Shown one piece after another: positions 36,758 to 45,557 of a stretch of 64,000 bases of DNA. Positions within the stretch are counted from its first letter, which is position 1, and each line of letters opens with the position of its first letter. The notes under the pieces are model-generated. The model was given only the letters and a program-made list of their open reading frames with translations. It made no database searches and was not told the DNA's origin. The position numbers and the translations under genes were made by a program. The stretch lies in the NCBI RefSeq assembly GCF_019969725.1, contig NZ_JAHXYW010000005.1, positions 62,001 through 126,000 on the forward strand, read 5' to 3'. This DNA comes from Neobacillus bataviensis (lineage in GTDB: Bacteria; Bacillota; Bacilli; Bacillales_B; DSM-18226).

Positions 36758-37383
36758 TCAAAAAACGCCTCCTCTAATAGTAAGCAAAGAGTATGGTATA
36801 TCGGCAGGTGTCTTTCCTGGATGTCCGGAGTCGATTCAAATGGAACAGAAATGGTTATATCACATAGCTCTTTTAATTCACCGCCACTTTTACCAGTAAA
36901 TCCGATGGTTACCAGCCCTAAAGCTTTGGCCACTTTCAAAGCATGATTAATATTTTTTGAATTACCTGATGTGCTAAAGCCAATAAACACATCACCCGCT
37001 TTTCCATAACCGTACACTTGTTGTGCAAACACCATATCTGGTGCAACATCATTTGAAAATGCCGTCATAAGGGCAGAATGACTGACAAGCGAGATTGCCG
37101 GAAGCGCACCTTGCAAATGATTCCCCAGATAGTCATCACCGTCAGAAACTTCGGATAATTTATCTTTCATTTCTTGCGGTAAAGGGCGTTTCGACATAAA
37201 CCCTTTCATTAATTCACCTACTACATGCTCACAGTCCGCTGCGCTGCCGCCATTTCCTGCTAAAAGGACCTTTCTGCCAGATTCATAGGCCTGTTTAATC
37301 GCATGAAAGGAATTTTCAATACTTGATTGACATTCTACTAATTCCGGATATTTATTAAATAAAGTTACTAATTTAGCATTCAT
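36754..37383 (-). CDS. SIS domain sugar-phosphate isomerase (GmhA-like)
   Basis: 209 aa. LLAGNGGSAADCEHVVGELMKGF (GmhA signature, about 40-62), GFSTSGNSKNI and IQERHLPIYHTLCLLLEE match D-sedoheptulose-7-phosphate isomerase-type SIS proteins. It binds a phosphosugar and interconverts aldose and ketose forms. Coupled to the ROK protein by a four-base overlap, mirroring the ROK/SIS pair at 12312-13890, so the island carries this cassette twice. AGGGG precedes the ATG. In a catabolic setting the heptose role is less likely than amino-sugar or hexose phosphate handling. Confidence 0.84.
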   Translation of the reverse strand: MNAKLVTLFNKYPELVECQSSIENSFHAIKQAYESGRKVLLAGNGGSAADCEHVVGELMKGFMSKRPLPQEMKDKLSEVSDGDDYLGNHLQGALPAISLVSHSALMTAFSNDVAPDMVFAQQVYGYGKAGDVFIGFSTSGNSKNINHALKVAKALGLVTIGFTGKSGGELKELCDITISVPFESTPDIQERHLPIYHTLCLLLEEAFFE

Positions 37384-37410
37384 GACTACATCCCCTATTA
37401 AATCAGTCGT

Positions 37411-38685
37411 TTAATTTTCTTTCAGGTGATCAATTGCTTTCGCAAAGAAATCGGTACTGCCAAAGCTGCCTGACTTCAGAACCAGCATCCGCGTCGGATC
37501 ATTTAAACTAATACAAGAGGGGAGACCTGGTTCAATTTCTTTCCAAACAGTCAGCCCTTCGATTCCGAGTCTGTTGCAAACAGAAGCAGATGTTTCACCA
37601 CCTGCCAGTAACAAGCGGTTTACAGATGTTCTTTTCAACGTTTCATCCACTACAAGAGCCAAAGATTCAGAGACTATCTTTGAAACCTCCGTATTCGAAA
37701 AACCTAATGAAGCACCGAGCTGTTTTGTCTCTTTGACGATATCAGAGGTGTTTGAAGAGTGAACAAGAACATCCTGGCCCTCATTCAACAAAGTTACGAA
37801 TCTGCTAATTAGTTCTTCTAAATAAGCTTCTTTTTGCTGAGAAAAAAGAATAGGTGATTTCATTTCGAAAACAGGAAGCCCGCGTCGTTTCATTGCTTCA
37901 ACCTGATTATAGGTTTGTGGCATTAGACTTCCGGCCGCACACAGGACGCCTTTTTCTAATGGCGGAATTGAAACTAATCGTGTGTGATTATCCCCTTTAT
38001 TGATTACGACGGCTAATTCTTCAGCAATACCTGAAGCACCGCAAATAATTTTTTCTTCCTTAATCGCTTCGGCAATGATTTGTAAGGATGTTTGGTCTTT
38101 CACATCCACAATTAAGTAGTGGCATTGTGACCGTTTTTGATTTATTTCTTGTTTTAGTCTTTCACTGCCCTGTTCTACGATTTCATGGTCTACAATGCTA
38201 ACTTTCCTGTTTGTTTGTGCTTGTAGAATTTCAACCAAATCAGAGTGTTGCATCGGGTGCACAGGATCATGCCGGAATTCAGAATCAGCTAATTTTTTCC
38301 CATGCACATAGTGCTGCCCATGCATCGTCGTTCTTCCGTTTTTAGGAAAGCCAAGAACAACGACAGCAAATTCACTTCCGAGCGCATCCAGCATCGCATC
38401 AAATTCAGCACCAATATTTCCTCTAAAGACCGAACAGGTTTTATTGAAAAATTGTTCACAACCTAGTGACTGTAAGGTTTTTGTACTTTCATAGACTTTG
38501 TTATAGGCATTCTCAAATAGATCGAGCCGAGAGTTCGTATCCACAATCAGTACATCGGGTGGGAACGTTCCCATTTTCTTGTGTGAAAAAGGGTATGGAT
38601 AGACATCCACTTGCCAGCTTGATTTTGCAAACATAATGCCAATATCATTTGCGCCTGTAATATCGTCTGCAACAATACCGATCAA
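37411..38685 (-). CDS. Four-carbon acid sugar kinase family protein (DUF1537)
   Basis: 424 aa. IGIVADDITGANDIG at the N-terminus, VVVLGFPKNGRTTMHGQHYVHGKKLADSEF, CGASGIAEELA and LLLAGGETSASVCNRLG at the C-terminus identify the DUF1537 (OtnK/LtnK/DtnK) family, ATP-dependent kinases of C4 sugar acids such as threonate and erythronate. TTG 38685 is chosen: it lies 10 bases after AAGGAG and forms a TTGA overlap with the aldolase stop, while TTG 38694 touches the ribosome site. With the class II aldolase it matches the kinase/decarboxylase steps of tetronate pathways. The gene carries GGGAACGTTCCC at 38561-38572. Confidence 0.88.
   Translation of the reverse strand: MIGIVADDITGANDIGIMFAKSSWQVDVYPYPFSHKKMGTFPPDVLIVDTNSRLDLFENAYNKVYESTKTLQSLGCEQFFNKTCSVFRGNIGAEFDAMLDALGSEFAVVVLGFPKNGRTTMHGQHYVHGKKLADSEFRHDPVHPMQHSDLVEILQAQTNRKVSIVDHEIVEQGSERLKQEINQKRSQCHYLIVDVKDQTSLQIIAEAIKEEKIICGASGIAEELAVVINKGDNHTRLVSIPPLEKGVLCAAGSLMPQTYNQVEAMKRRGLPVFEMKSPILFSQQKEAYLEELISRFVTLLNEGQDVLVHSSNTSDIVKETKQLGASLGFSNTEVSKIVSESLALVVDETLKRTSVNRLLLAGGETSASVCNRLGIEGLTVWKEIEPGLPSCISLNDPTRMLVLKSGSFGSTDFFAKAIDHLKEN
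38561..38572. promoter_or_regulatory. Intragenic perfect 12-base operator-like palindrome
   Basis: GGGAACGTTCCC lies inside the DUF1537 kinase gene about 115 bases after its start. With flanks the minus strand shares 16 bases, AAAATGGGAACGTTCC, with the operators upstream of the LacI-family gene. It may act as a downstream roadblock or loop-forming operator. Confidence 0.3.
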
Positions 38686-39353
38686 CTTTCCCAACTCCTT
38701 CGTGGTTTATATCCTGATTCATGCAGAAAACTTTGAACCACATCAGCGGGTAGTTCTTGAAGAACAACTCCTGCTTTTCGAGAGATTACTAGCATTTTAC
38801 AAGCCATTTCTAATGTTTGCAGAGCCATTTTTGCTTCTTTTATGGAGGTATCGTATACAAGAACGCCATGGTTTTCTAATAATAGAATATTAGCCTTTTT
38901 CGCTTTCTCTTTTACAAGTTCTCCAAGTTTTATTGAACCAGGATGTGCATAGGCAACTCTCTCAATTCGTTCTAAATAGTACATGCCCTCAACGAATAAG
39001 GCTGAAGGAATATCAATATTAGAAGAAGCAATAAGCATGCTATATAAAGGTGATGAATGTAAAACGGCTCCGATTTCAGGACGCATTTCATAGATAGCTT
39101 GGTGCATTGGAATTTCTTTAGACGGTTTTCTGCCGTTAGTCAAACACTTTTTGGCTTCTATTGAGTATTCCGCAAAATCCTCCAGATCCAAATCGCCCAA
39201 ATATGTTCCGCTTGCTGTAATTAGAAAGGAATTATCGTCTATCCTGGCACTGATATTTCCTGAATTTCCCCAGGCTAAATCGTTTTGCATCATATATTTT
39301 CCGGTTTCTTGTAATTGCCTTTTTAACATTTCTTTCATATCCGCACTCACCAT
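38682..39353 (-). CDS. Class II aldolase/adducin family protein
   Basis: About 223 aa. AWGNSGNISARI, ASGTYLGDLDLEDF, PMHQAIYEMRPEIGAVLHSSPLYS (zinc-ligand region), YAHPGS and LLLENHGVLVYD are the fuculose-phosphate aldolase/OtnC-type motifs. Family members cleave ketose 1-phosphates or decarboxylate 3-oxo-tetronate 4-phosphate. Adjacency to the DUF1537 kinase favours the decarboxylase role, giving DHAP. ATG 39353 starts just after the GH38 stop; ATG 39338, with GGTGAG seven bases upstream, is an equally good start. Confidence 0.86.
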   Translation of the reverse strand: MVSADMKEMLKRQLQETGKYMMQNDLAWGNSGNISARIDDNSFLITASGTYLGDLDLEDFAEYSIEAKKCLTNGRKPSKEIPMHQAIYEMRPEIGAVLHSSPLYSMLIASSNIDIPSALFVEGMYYLERIERVAYAHPGSIKLGELVKEKAKKANILLLENHGVLVYDTSIKEAKMALQTLEMACKMLVISRKAGVVLQELPADVVQSFLHESGYKPRRSWES

Positions 39354-39354
39354 C

Positions 39355-41781
39355 CTATTCATCCCATTCAATCAAATTCGTTTCCATAACCTGTTTGTCA
39401 GGATCTTTTGGAATACGGTAGGTTTTAATTTCCGACGGCTTAAAGAAAGCCTTAAAGGTGCGGTTAAATTTCGGTAATGTAATCTCTGCCTCTGTTGCTC
39501 GTTTATTCGTTTCAAACAAGCGAATGATTAAATCATCATTGTCTTCTGCTTTTTTGATCGCACTAACCATCACATTGTCCTCATTTACATTCAAATAAGA
39601 ATCCGTTTGTGGCAGGGAACCTTTATGGAACGTTTCGATAATGGAGATTGGTTTACAATTCAATTCCGCTGCTCTTTTTGGTGTTTCCGCTTCTGCCCAG
39701 CTTCCTTCATGAGGCAGCAGCGCATATTCAAATCGCTGGATCCCTTGATCAATAAAGGAATATTCTCCGTCCTCTTCAGGAACAAGAGGATCGTGATGAG
39801 CATAGATTGGGCTGCGTAATACCGTTAAAGAAAGCTCTTTGTTATGAATACTGTAGCTATATTTCGCGTCGTTGATTAAACTTAATCCATACACACCTTC
39901 GTGGTTTGGTTTAACCCCCGTCACATCCACCCAGCTTTGTCCAGGCTCTTCTTCCCCATTATGCTCGCGCTCAATCGTTCCATATGGAATTTCATACGTT
40001 TGTTTTCTAAAAATAGCATTAATCGGGAAAACAAGTTTCAGCATCTTAAACTTTTCACGCCAATCAACCGTTACCTTCACATCAATTTGATCTTTTTCCC
40101 GATACATCGTGAAGTCCTGAATCAAAATGGAGCGGCCGTATTCACTTTTCACTCGAATGACTGATTTAACTGGTCCATGCTCAGCCAGGTAAACTTTTTT
40201 CGCTTTGAAATCTCCAATGATATCATTAAAGTGGAGGGTATCATGGCTCCAGGTATCTGTTTTGTCATTGATGACAACTGGTTTTGCAGCAGGTCCTGAA
40301 AAAACTTCATGGTCTAATCGTTTATCGTAAAGACTCGTAATCCAACCAGTCTCAGCATCAAATTCGATTTTAAAGCGGTCATTTTCCATAGAATGCTGAC
40401 TCGCCTCTATCGGCTCGAATGACGCTTCAATGCCATTTAATTCTGTAAAAAGTTTATAAACCCGATATCCCATTGCAGGCAGATCAGCTAAAAAGTTTAA
40501 GCGGTAACGTCCTCCTGCTGTTGCTTGTGACTGTACTGTTTGAAAGGCCACAGCATTGCCAAGATCATCCACCAAAACAGAAGTTGGTTTTAATCCGCCA
40601 ATTTCGATTTCCACATTTACTTTACTTTCCCACGCATGCGGATTAAAGACCACTATCGGTTTCATTCGCTCATCTTGTTCAATTTCTATTTTCCAAGAGA
40701 TAGACTGAATTGCGTTATTCAAAGCCCGATCGGCTATCGCCAGAGCTTCTCCATATAAATTCCGAGCGTCTTCATAGGCCGACTCAATACTTGTACCCGC
40801 TAAAATATCATGGAATTGGTTAAATAAAACATTCTTCCATGCACGGTTCAATTCTATCGGATATGGCTGTCCAGTTATCCAAAAAGCCAGAGCAGAATAT
40901 TTTTCAGCTGTCATCAGCATATTTTCTGCTTTACGGTTGTATTGTTTTACCCCTGAATGAGCAGCATAGCATCCGCTGGCATGGTGCTGAAGATCATCAT
41001 GAACAACAGGTAAATCGCTGGTATTTTTCATTTTTTCAAAATATTCTTCAGGAGATGAGAACACAAGTGCAGGAAGATTATCATCCTGATTTAAGCGATA
41101 AATACTCTCTATATTTTCCTTCGTTGGACCTCCGCCATGGTTTCCAACACCATAGAAAATCATAAGGTCATTAACGTTTCCTTTAAACTCGCCCTTGCAT
41201 CGCTTCACAATTCGATCTAATGCTTTTCCCCATGAATTGTATTCATACATGATTCTGAAGGACAACACACGTGAACCGTCATCTGATTCCCACCAGAAAA
41301 GGTTACCAGGAAGCCCTTTTTCATTTGGAGCCGGCCTCATGAAAACATAAGAGTCCATTCCGCTTTTCTTTAATATTTGTGGAAGCATGCCATGATGTCC
41401 GAAACTATCGACATTGTAGCCCACCTTCGCAGTTACCCCAAATTTTTCTTGGAAATATCGTTGACCGTATAGACCTTGTCTGACAAATGATTCTCCATTT
41501 GGGATATTGCAATCAGGCTGAATCCACCAGCCGCCTGCAATTTTCCAGCGTCCTTCTTTTACCCGCTCCCTGATTTCTGCAAACATTTCTGGGTCATTTT
41601 CTTCTACCCATTCATACATGGCCGCTGAACTTGAGGTGAAAATAAAATCTTCATATTCCTTCATTCGGTCCAACGCGGATCTGAAGGTTGCTTTTGTTTC
41701 TTGAAACCCTTCCTGCCATTGCCAAAGCCAAACCGGATCTAAATGGGCATTACCGATCATATGGAAAGTTTTATCCTTCAT
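39355..41781 (-). CDS. Alpha-mannosidase, GH38 family (paralogue B)
   Basis: 808 aa from ATG 41781, which follows AGGGG; an upstream ATG at 41799 is weaker. The catalytic domain has GNAHLDPVWLW near residue 8 and nucleophile Asp125 in VGYNVDSFGH; HDILAGTSIESAYEDARN marks the helical domain and AHHDPLVP the C-terminal beta region. Expected to remove terminal alpha-mannose by a Zn-dependent retaining mechanism in the cytoplasm. Length is identical to paralogue A and long segments are the same, pointing to duplication within the island. It lies between the FBA-type aldolase and the OtnC-like gene, whose start nearly touches its stop. Confidence 0.93.
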   Translation of the reverse strand: MKDKTFHMIGNAHLDPVWLWQWQEGFQETKATFRSALDRMKEYEDFIFTSSSAAMYEWVEENDPEMFAEIRERVKEGRWKIAGGWWIQPDCNIPNGESFVRQGLYGQRYFQEKFGVTAKVGYNVDSFGHHGMLPQILKKSGMDSYVFMRPAPNEKGLPGNLFWWESDDGSRVLSFRIMYEYNSWGKALDRIVKRCKGEFKGNVNDLMIFYGVGNHGGGPTKENIESIYRLNQDDNLPALVFSSPEEYFEKMKNTSDLPVVHDDLQHHASGCYAAHSGVKQYNRKAENMLMTAEKYSALAFWITGQPYPIELNRAWKNVLFNQFHDILAGTSIESAYEDARNLYGEALAIADRALNNAIQSISWKIEIEQDERMKPIVVFNPHAWESKVNVEIEIGGLKPTSVLVDDLGNAVAFQTVQSQATAGGRYRLNFLADLPAMGYRVYKLFTELNGIEASFEPIEASQHSMENDRFKIEFDAETGWITSLYDKRLDHEVFSGPAAKPVVINDKTDTWSHDTLHFNDIIGDFKAKKVYLAEHGPVKSVIRVKSEYGRSILIQDFTMYREKDQIDVKVTVDWREKFKMLKLVFPINAIFRKQTYEIPYGTIEREHNGEEEPGQSWVDVTGVKPNHEGVYGLSLINDAKYSYSIHNKELSLTVLRSPIYAHHDPLVPEEDGEYSFIDQGIQRFEYALLPHEGSWAEAETPKRAAELNCKPISIIETFHKGSLPQTDSYLNVNEDNVMVSAIKKAEDNDDLIIRLFETNKRATEAEITLPKFNRTFKAFFKPSEIKTYRIPKDPDKQVMETNLIEWDE

Positions 41782-41812
41782 TTTCTCAACCCCTGTCATA
41801 TTCTAGTTGTTT

Positions 41813-42730
41813 TTATTGGTTGAAATGACTAGCTTTGTTTGTACTTAATAGAAATTGTGAGATTTTTTCTTTTACAGTTTCCTCAACGGCATTTTGACCT
41901 AAGAGTAAATGGTCTTCTGGTAATTGGTTACACTCCAGATTAGTCATTCTTTCTTCACGATCGATTGCTTTTAAGAAAGAAAGTTCTAGGTCGGTTGCAA
42001 TATTGACTTTGCTTACCCCGCCTTTTGGCAATTGAAAAGCCTTTTGGATCATTTCACTCGGTACGCCTGATCCGCCGTGAAGAACAAGGTGAACAGGGGT
42101 TAACTCACGAATTGCTTCTAAGCGGTCGTAATCAACCTTTGGTTCACGGACCATATATACTCCATGGGCAGTTCCGCACGATACTGCTAATGCATCAACA
42201 CCTGTCTGCTTTACAAACTCTGCTGCTTCAACAGGATCTGTATATAATTCTTCATCTTTATCGGTTTCAATGAAATCGGTTGTTCCAATCATTCCTAGTT
42301 CCGCTTCAACTGAAACTCCTTTAGCATGTGCATATTCCACAACTTCCTTTGTGATTTTCACATTTTCTGCAAATGGTTTTTCTGAAGCATCAATCATTAC
42401 AGAAGTGAAACCTGCTTCGATTGCATCCTTAATCACTTTAAGCTCTTTTGTATGATCAAGATGTAATACAACCGGCACTGTAATCGCTAATTTTTCTACT
42501 TGCGAATAAAACTCATTTGCGAATTCAAACGGGGTAATTCCGTAGCGCTCTAATTCTTTTTGTGAAATTTGAACGATTAATGGTGAAGCTGTTTTTTGGC
42601 CTGCTTTTAAAACAGGGACAATCATTGCCGTATAACGCGGTGAAAAGGAACCTGTTGCATATTGAAATTTTTCAGCCATTGTAAGTGCTTCTGTAAGTGT
42701 GATGACATTTTTCGGTTTAACCTGATTCAT
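41813..42730 (-). CDS. Class II fructose-bisphosphate aldolase family protein
   Basis: 305 aa. VPVVLHLDHTKELKVIKDAI (catalytic Asp and zinc His), SVEAELGMIG, VDALAVSCGTAHGVY and LVLHGGSGVPSEMIQKA are the class II FBA/tagatose-bisphosphate aldolase motifs. It cleaves a ketose bisphosphate to DHAP and an aldehyde. By context it may serve a sugar phosphate produced by the FGGY or ROK kinases rather than central glycolysis. AAGGAA precedes the ATG. It directly follows the Asp/Glu-racemase-like gene and precedes GH38 paralogue B. Confidence 0.9.
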   Translation of the reverse strand: MNQVKPKNVITLTEALTMAEKFQYATGSFSPRYTAMIVPVLKAGQKTASPLIVQISQKELERYGITPFEFANEFYSQVEKLAITVPVVLHLDHTKELKVIKDAIEAGFTSVMIDASEKPFAENVKITKEVVEYAHAKGVSVEAELGMIGTTDFIETDKDEELYTDPVEAAEFVKQTGVDALAVSCGTAHGVYMVREPKVDYDRLEAIRELTPVHLVLHGGSGVPSEMIQKAFQLPKGGVSKVNIATDLELSFLKAIDREERMTNLECNQLPEDHLLLGQNAVEETVKEKISQFLLSTNKASHFNQ

Positions 42731-42751
42731 TCTTCATCATTCCTTCTATTA

Positions 42752-43411
42752 TTATTTTTGTATTGTTCGTTTAACAGCTTCCATTCCCAATTCTGGGCTT
42801 GTTACAAAACGACTTTGTTCCTCAGGCGTAAAGGTCGAAACCACCCTGGCCATTGATGCCTGTGCCAAAACGACGATTTCGACTTTTTCAGCTAACTCTC
42901 TTAAAGCAGCTGCCAAGTCTGAATCATGTCCTTCTTTATCGTTTGCGATTAATTTTTGATAGGCAGATGCCACTAAAATGGGTTCAAACTCAACGGTTTT
43001 CTTTTTTTCCGCTGCTTTTTGTTTTAGAAGCTCTAATGTTGGCTTTAATGTGGTTTCTAATGTCGCTGCTACGCCGATTATTTCAGCCGAGGTAACCGCA
43101 TATTCCGCCATTGCCTCATCAATCCGGACAATCGGAGTTGACACCCTCGGTTGTGTATATGTAACCAGATCTCCAATGGAAGAGCAGGCATTTAATATAC
43201 AATCTGCTCCAAGTTGTTCCGCAACTTTGGCGTAGCTTTCCCAACGGCCCGCTACTTCTTGAACATTCCCTCCATTTTGTCCTAATTGCGGGAGAATGGA
43301 ATCATCTACTAAGTTGATAATTTCGCAATCTCCAATAATTTTTTTTGCTAAATCCTTTAATGGTTCAATGGTAACGGGCGTTGTATGAATGATCGCCAGT
43401 TTCTTTTTCAT
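42752..43411 (-). CDS. Aspartate/glutamate racemase family protein
   Basis: 219 aa from ATG 43411, preceded by GGAGG at eight bases. LAIIHTTPVTIEPL at the N-terminus and two cysteine-bearing motifs, DCILNACSSIGDLV and the region IVVLAQASMARV where the second catalytic Cys would be expected but Ala-Ser is found, place it in the Asp/Glu/hydantoin racemase superfamily. The apparent loss of the second cysteine argues against a classical two-base racemase; isomerase or lyase members of the superfamily also deviate. In this operon a sugar-acid or keto-acid substrate is more likely than an amino acid. Function unknown. Confidence 0.75.
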   Translation of the reverse strand: MKKKLAIIHTTPVTIEPLKDLAKKIIGDCEIINLVDDSILPQLGQNGGNVQEVAGRWESYAKVAEQLGADCILNACSSIGDLVTYTQPRVSTPIVRIDEAMAEYAVTSAEIIGVAATLETTLKPTLELLKQKAAEKKKTVEFEPILVASAYQKLIANDKEGHDSDLAAALRELAEKVEIVVLAQASMARVVSTFTPEEQSRFVTSPELGMEAVKRTIQK

Positions 43412-43466
43412 CCCTAATCCCTCCATCTCTTTTCCAGCACCACTTTTCATAGTACTCTAGTAAATA

Positions 43467-43502
43467 CAATTAACCATCATGGTCAGCCAAGATGGTTAAT
43501 TG
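43467..43502 (-). other. Strong hairpin in operon between barrel protein and racemase-like gene
   Basis: CAATTAACCATC and GATGGTTAATTG pair perfectly (12 bases). After one T-T mismatch, three more pairs close a CTGA tetraloop. It starts nine bases after the stop codon at 43512 and is followed by TATTTACT, so it is at best a partial terminator; mRNA processing or protection is likely. Confidence 0.6.
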
Positions 43503-43511
43503 AGTTTTCAA

Positions 43512-45557
43512 TTAAGACAACTGCAATGAACTATTAAAAGCTAAAGCTTCTTGTGAGGCATATAACACAAGCCCTACACACCAGGAATGTGATAACGTCA
43601 GCATCATGCCTTTTGGCTGGAAACAATTCGTATTATAAAAACGCTCTGTGACCATACCTTTATAGGCATTAAAATCGCCATCTTTTCTAGCAATAAACTG
43701 AAGAAAACAAGCAATATGATCCCGAGTCCTGTCTAGATAATAGGAATCGTCGGTATACTTCCAAAGGCGGAGCATTTCTGGAACACAAAATAATCCATAA
43801 TTATGCAAATGCTGATTGGATGGTGATGCTTGATCGGCACCGCGGGAACGAAAATCATATTGAAGCAGGAATGTATGCTCCGGAAAAGCAAGATTATAGG
43901 TCCAGCGGAAAGTCATTAACCAATCAGCTGCATGTCTAGCAAGATTCAACCATTCTTCATTTTTGTTAGTTTCATAGAGTAATACATAGGCTACAACTGC
44001 ATTGTAAGCATCCTCAGATGTTGGTGTTAAGTGAACATCCTCTGGTGCACCATAAATATACTCATCTAACACGAAACGCTCATAGTAATGACCTGCTTTT
44101 TCCGCTGCCAGTTGATACTGTTCATTTTGGAAAAAATGGCTTCCTTCAATTAAAGAAGCAATCCATAAGATCCCGCCTGCACCATCCCATTCCTCAACTT
44201 CACCGGTTTCACAGTGGTAATAGGATCCGAAATTACCATCTGCACGCTGATGTGCGACAGCAAAATTTAAATTAGAAAGGACAGCTTTTTCCCAATCAGG
44301 ATGAGTAAACCCAGCTTGTTTTTCATAGTTTAAAGCACGAACCAAAAACAGGGTTGCTTCAGAAATCGTTCTTGCTTGCAGCCATGTATTCTTAGGGTTC
44401 CAACCAGTTCCCCAGCCTTTGCCAAGCACCCAGGACGCCCAGAATGTTCCGCTTGGAGCTAGGGCTGAAGCAACATTATTAATGACATCGATGGCAGCAT
44501 CAGCATATTGCTGGATTCCCTTTTTTCTTCCATAAGTTAATAAGGCGTACGCATAGGGAACGCCGCTGACCCAGCCAACATGCATATGCGGACGGTCTCC
44601 CATTCCTTTTACATTGTTATTAAACTCGCGGTCAAAGGCTGCCGTTTCTGAAAGGATGCTATGTTCAGGCATATAATGCCAGCGATATAAGCCATGGGCC
44701 GTTAATTCAGAAGCCTCTTCAAGTCCCATCCAGGGATTCAATGGATTCTCTTGTTGATGAAGTTTATACATTTCTCGCACAAATGGATTATAAGAATGTA
44801 AATCAGGTGATGCTGTATAGATTTTCAAGTGCAAATGAACCGTTTCATCTGGTTTAAATGTATATAATGAAATATCCTTTGGCTCTGGAATAGGTTCACC
44901 GACAAATGTGACCGGCTCCTCCTTATAAGGGAAATTCACCCATATTGAGGTAGATGATTCATTTCCACGAAATCCGACACCTGTGAGACCAAGTGGAGAC
45001 ATTTCCTCAACACAGAGAGCACCGCACATTTCATCATTCCAGGCAAAAACAGCTGGAAGAGCAGCACGATCCGACCGAAAGGACCAATGATCTGAAACCA
45101 TTTCATCATGATTGCCATCACGATAATCATACCTTGGGTACTTCCGGGCATTATGTTCAAACCGATTTTCTTTATAAAAAGCTCCAGGAATCATCCAGGT
45201 CGGTTTTCCGCTCCCAGCTAAATCAGCATTAAATTGGAAACCGTAATCCCCTGAAACTTCTTTGTTGTAGCAAACATGTAAATCAACTTCGATATAACCG
45301 CATCCGTCTTGTACATGTTTCCATACTGAGCGCACAGAGAAAAGATCTCCTCTTCCCGATACGAGAAAGCCGCCTTCTACTTCATTGATGTTATCAATTT
45401 GTATATTCTCTAAAAGAGTTTCCCCGTTATAAATATCCAGAAGTGAGTTGAATTGAAGAAAGGCATTGCCACTCTTTCGTTCGGAAGAATAGACTTGTAT
45501 TCCACTCTGGTTCGTCTCTTCCTTCAATATGTTTAAACATGTAGCCAATGAAATCAC
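43512..45557 (-). CDS. Uncharacterised (alpha/alpha)-barrel-like protein, possible glycosidase or lyase
   Basis: 681 aa. I do not recognise a named family. The first ~260 residues are beta-rich (GYIEVDLHVCYN, SIWVNFPYKEEPVTFVGEP). The C-terminal ~400 residues carry regularly spaced helices with aromatic motifs (LYRWHYMPEHSI, GTFWASWVLGKGWG, NTWLQARTISEATLF, EEWDGAGGILWIASL, NQHLHNYGLF), as in (alpha/alpha)6-barrel glycoside hydrolases and polysaccharide lyases. No signal peptide. It overlaps the amidohydrolase stop by GTGA; GTG 45557 is very close to AAAGG, and TTG 45548 may be the real start. The operon position suggests an intracellular sugar-acting enzyme, perhaps specific to this glycan. 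Confidence 0.6.
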   Translation of the reverse strand: MISLATCLNILKEETNQSGIQVYSSERKSGNAFLQFNSLLDIYNGETLLENIQIDNINEVEGGFLVSGRGDLFSVRSVWKHVQDGCGYIEVDLHVCYNKEVSGDYGFQFNADLAGSGKPTWMIPGAFYKENRFEHNARKYPRYDYRDGNHDEMVSDHWSFRSDRAALPAVFAWNDEMCGALCVEEMSPLGLTGVGFRGNESSTSIWVNFPYKEEPVTFVGEPIPEPKDISLYTFKPDETVHLHLKIYTASPDLHSYNPFVREMYKLHQQENPLNPWMGLEEASELTAHGLYRWHYMPEHSILSETAAFDREFNNNVKGMGDRPHMHVGWVSGVPYAYALLTYGRKKGIQQYADAAIDVINNVASALAPSGTFWASWVLGKGWGTGWNPKNTWLQARTISEATLFLVRALNYEKQAGFTHPDWEKAVLSNLNFAVAHQRADGNFGSYYHCETGEVEEWDGAGGILWIASLIEGSHFFQNEQYQLAAEKAGHYYERFVLDEYIYGAPEDVHLTPTSEDAYNAVVAYVLLYETNKNEEWLNLARHAADWLMTFRWTYNLAFPEHTFLLQYDFRSRGADQASPSNQHLHNYGLFCVPEMLRLWKYTDDSYYLDRTRDHIACFLQFIARKDGDFNAYKGMVTERFYNTNCFQPKGMMLTLSHSWCVGLVLYASQEALAFNSSLQLS

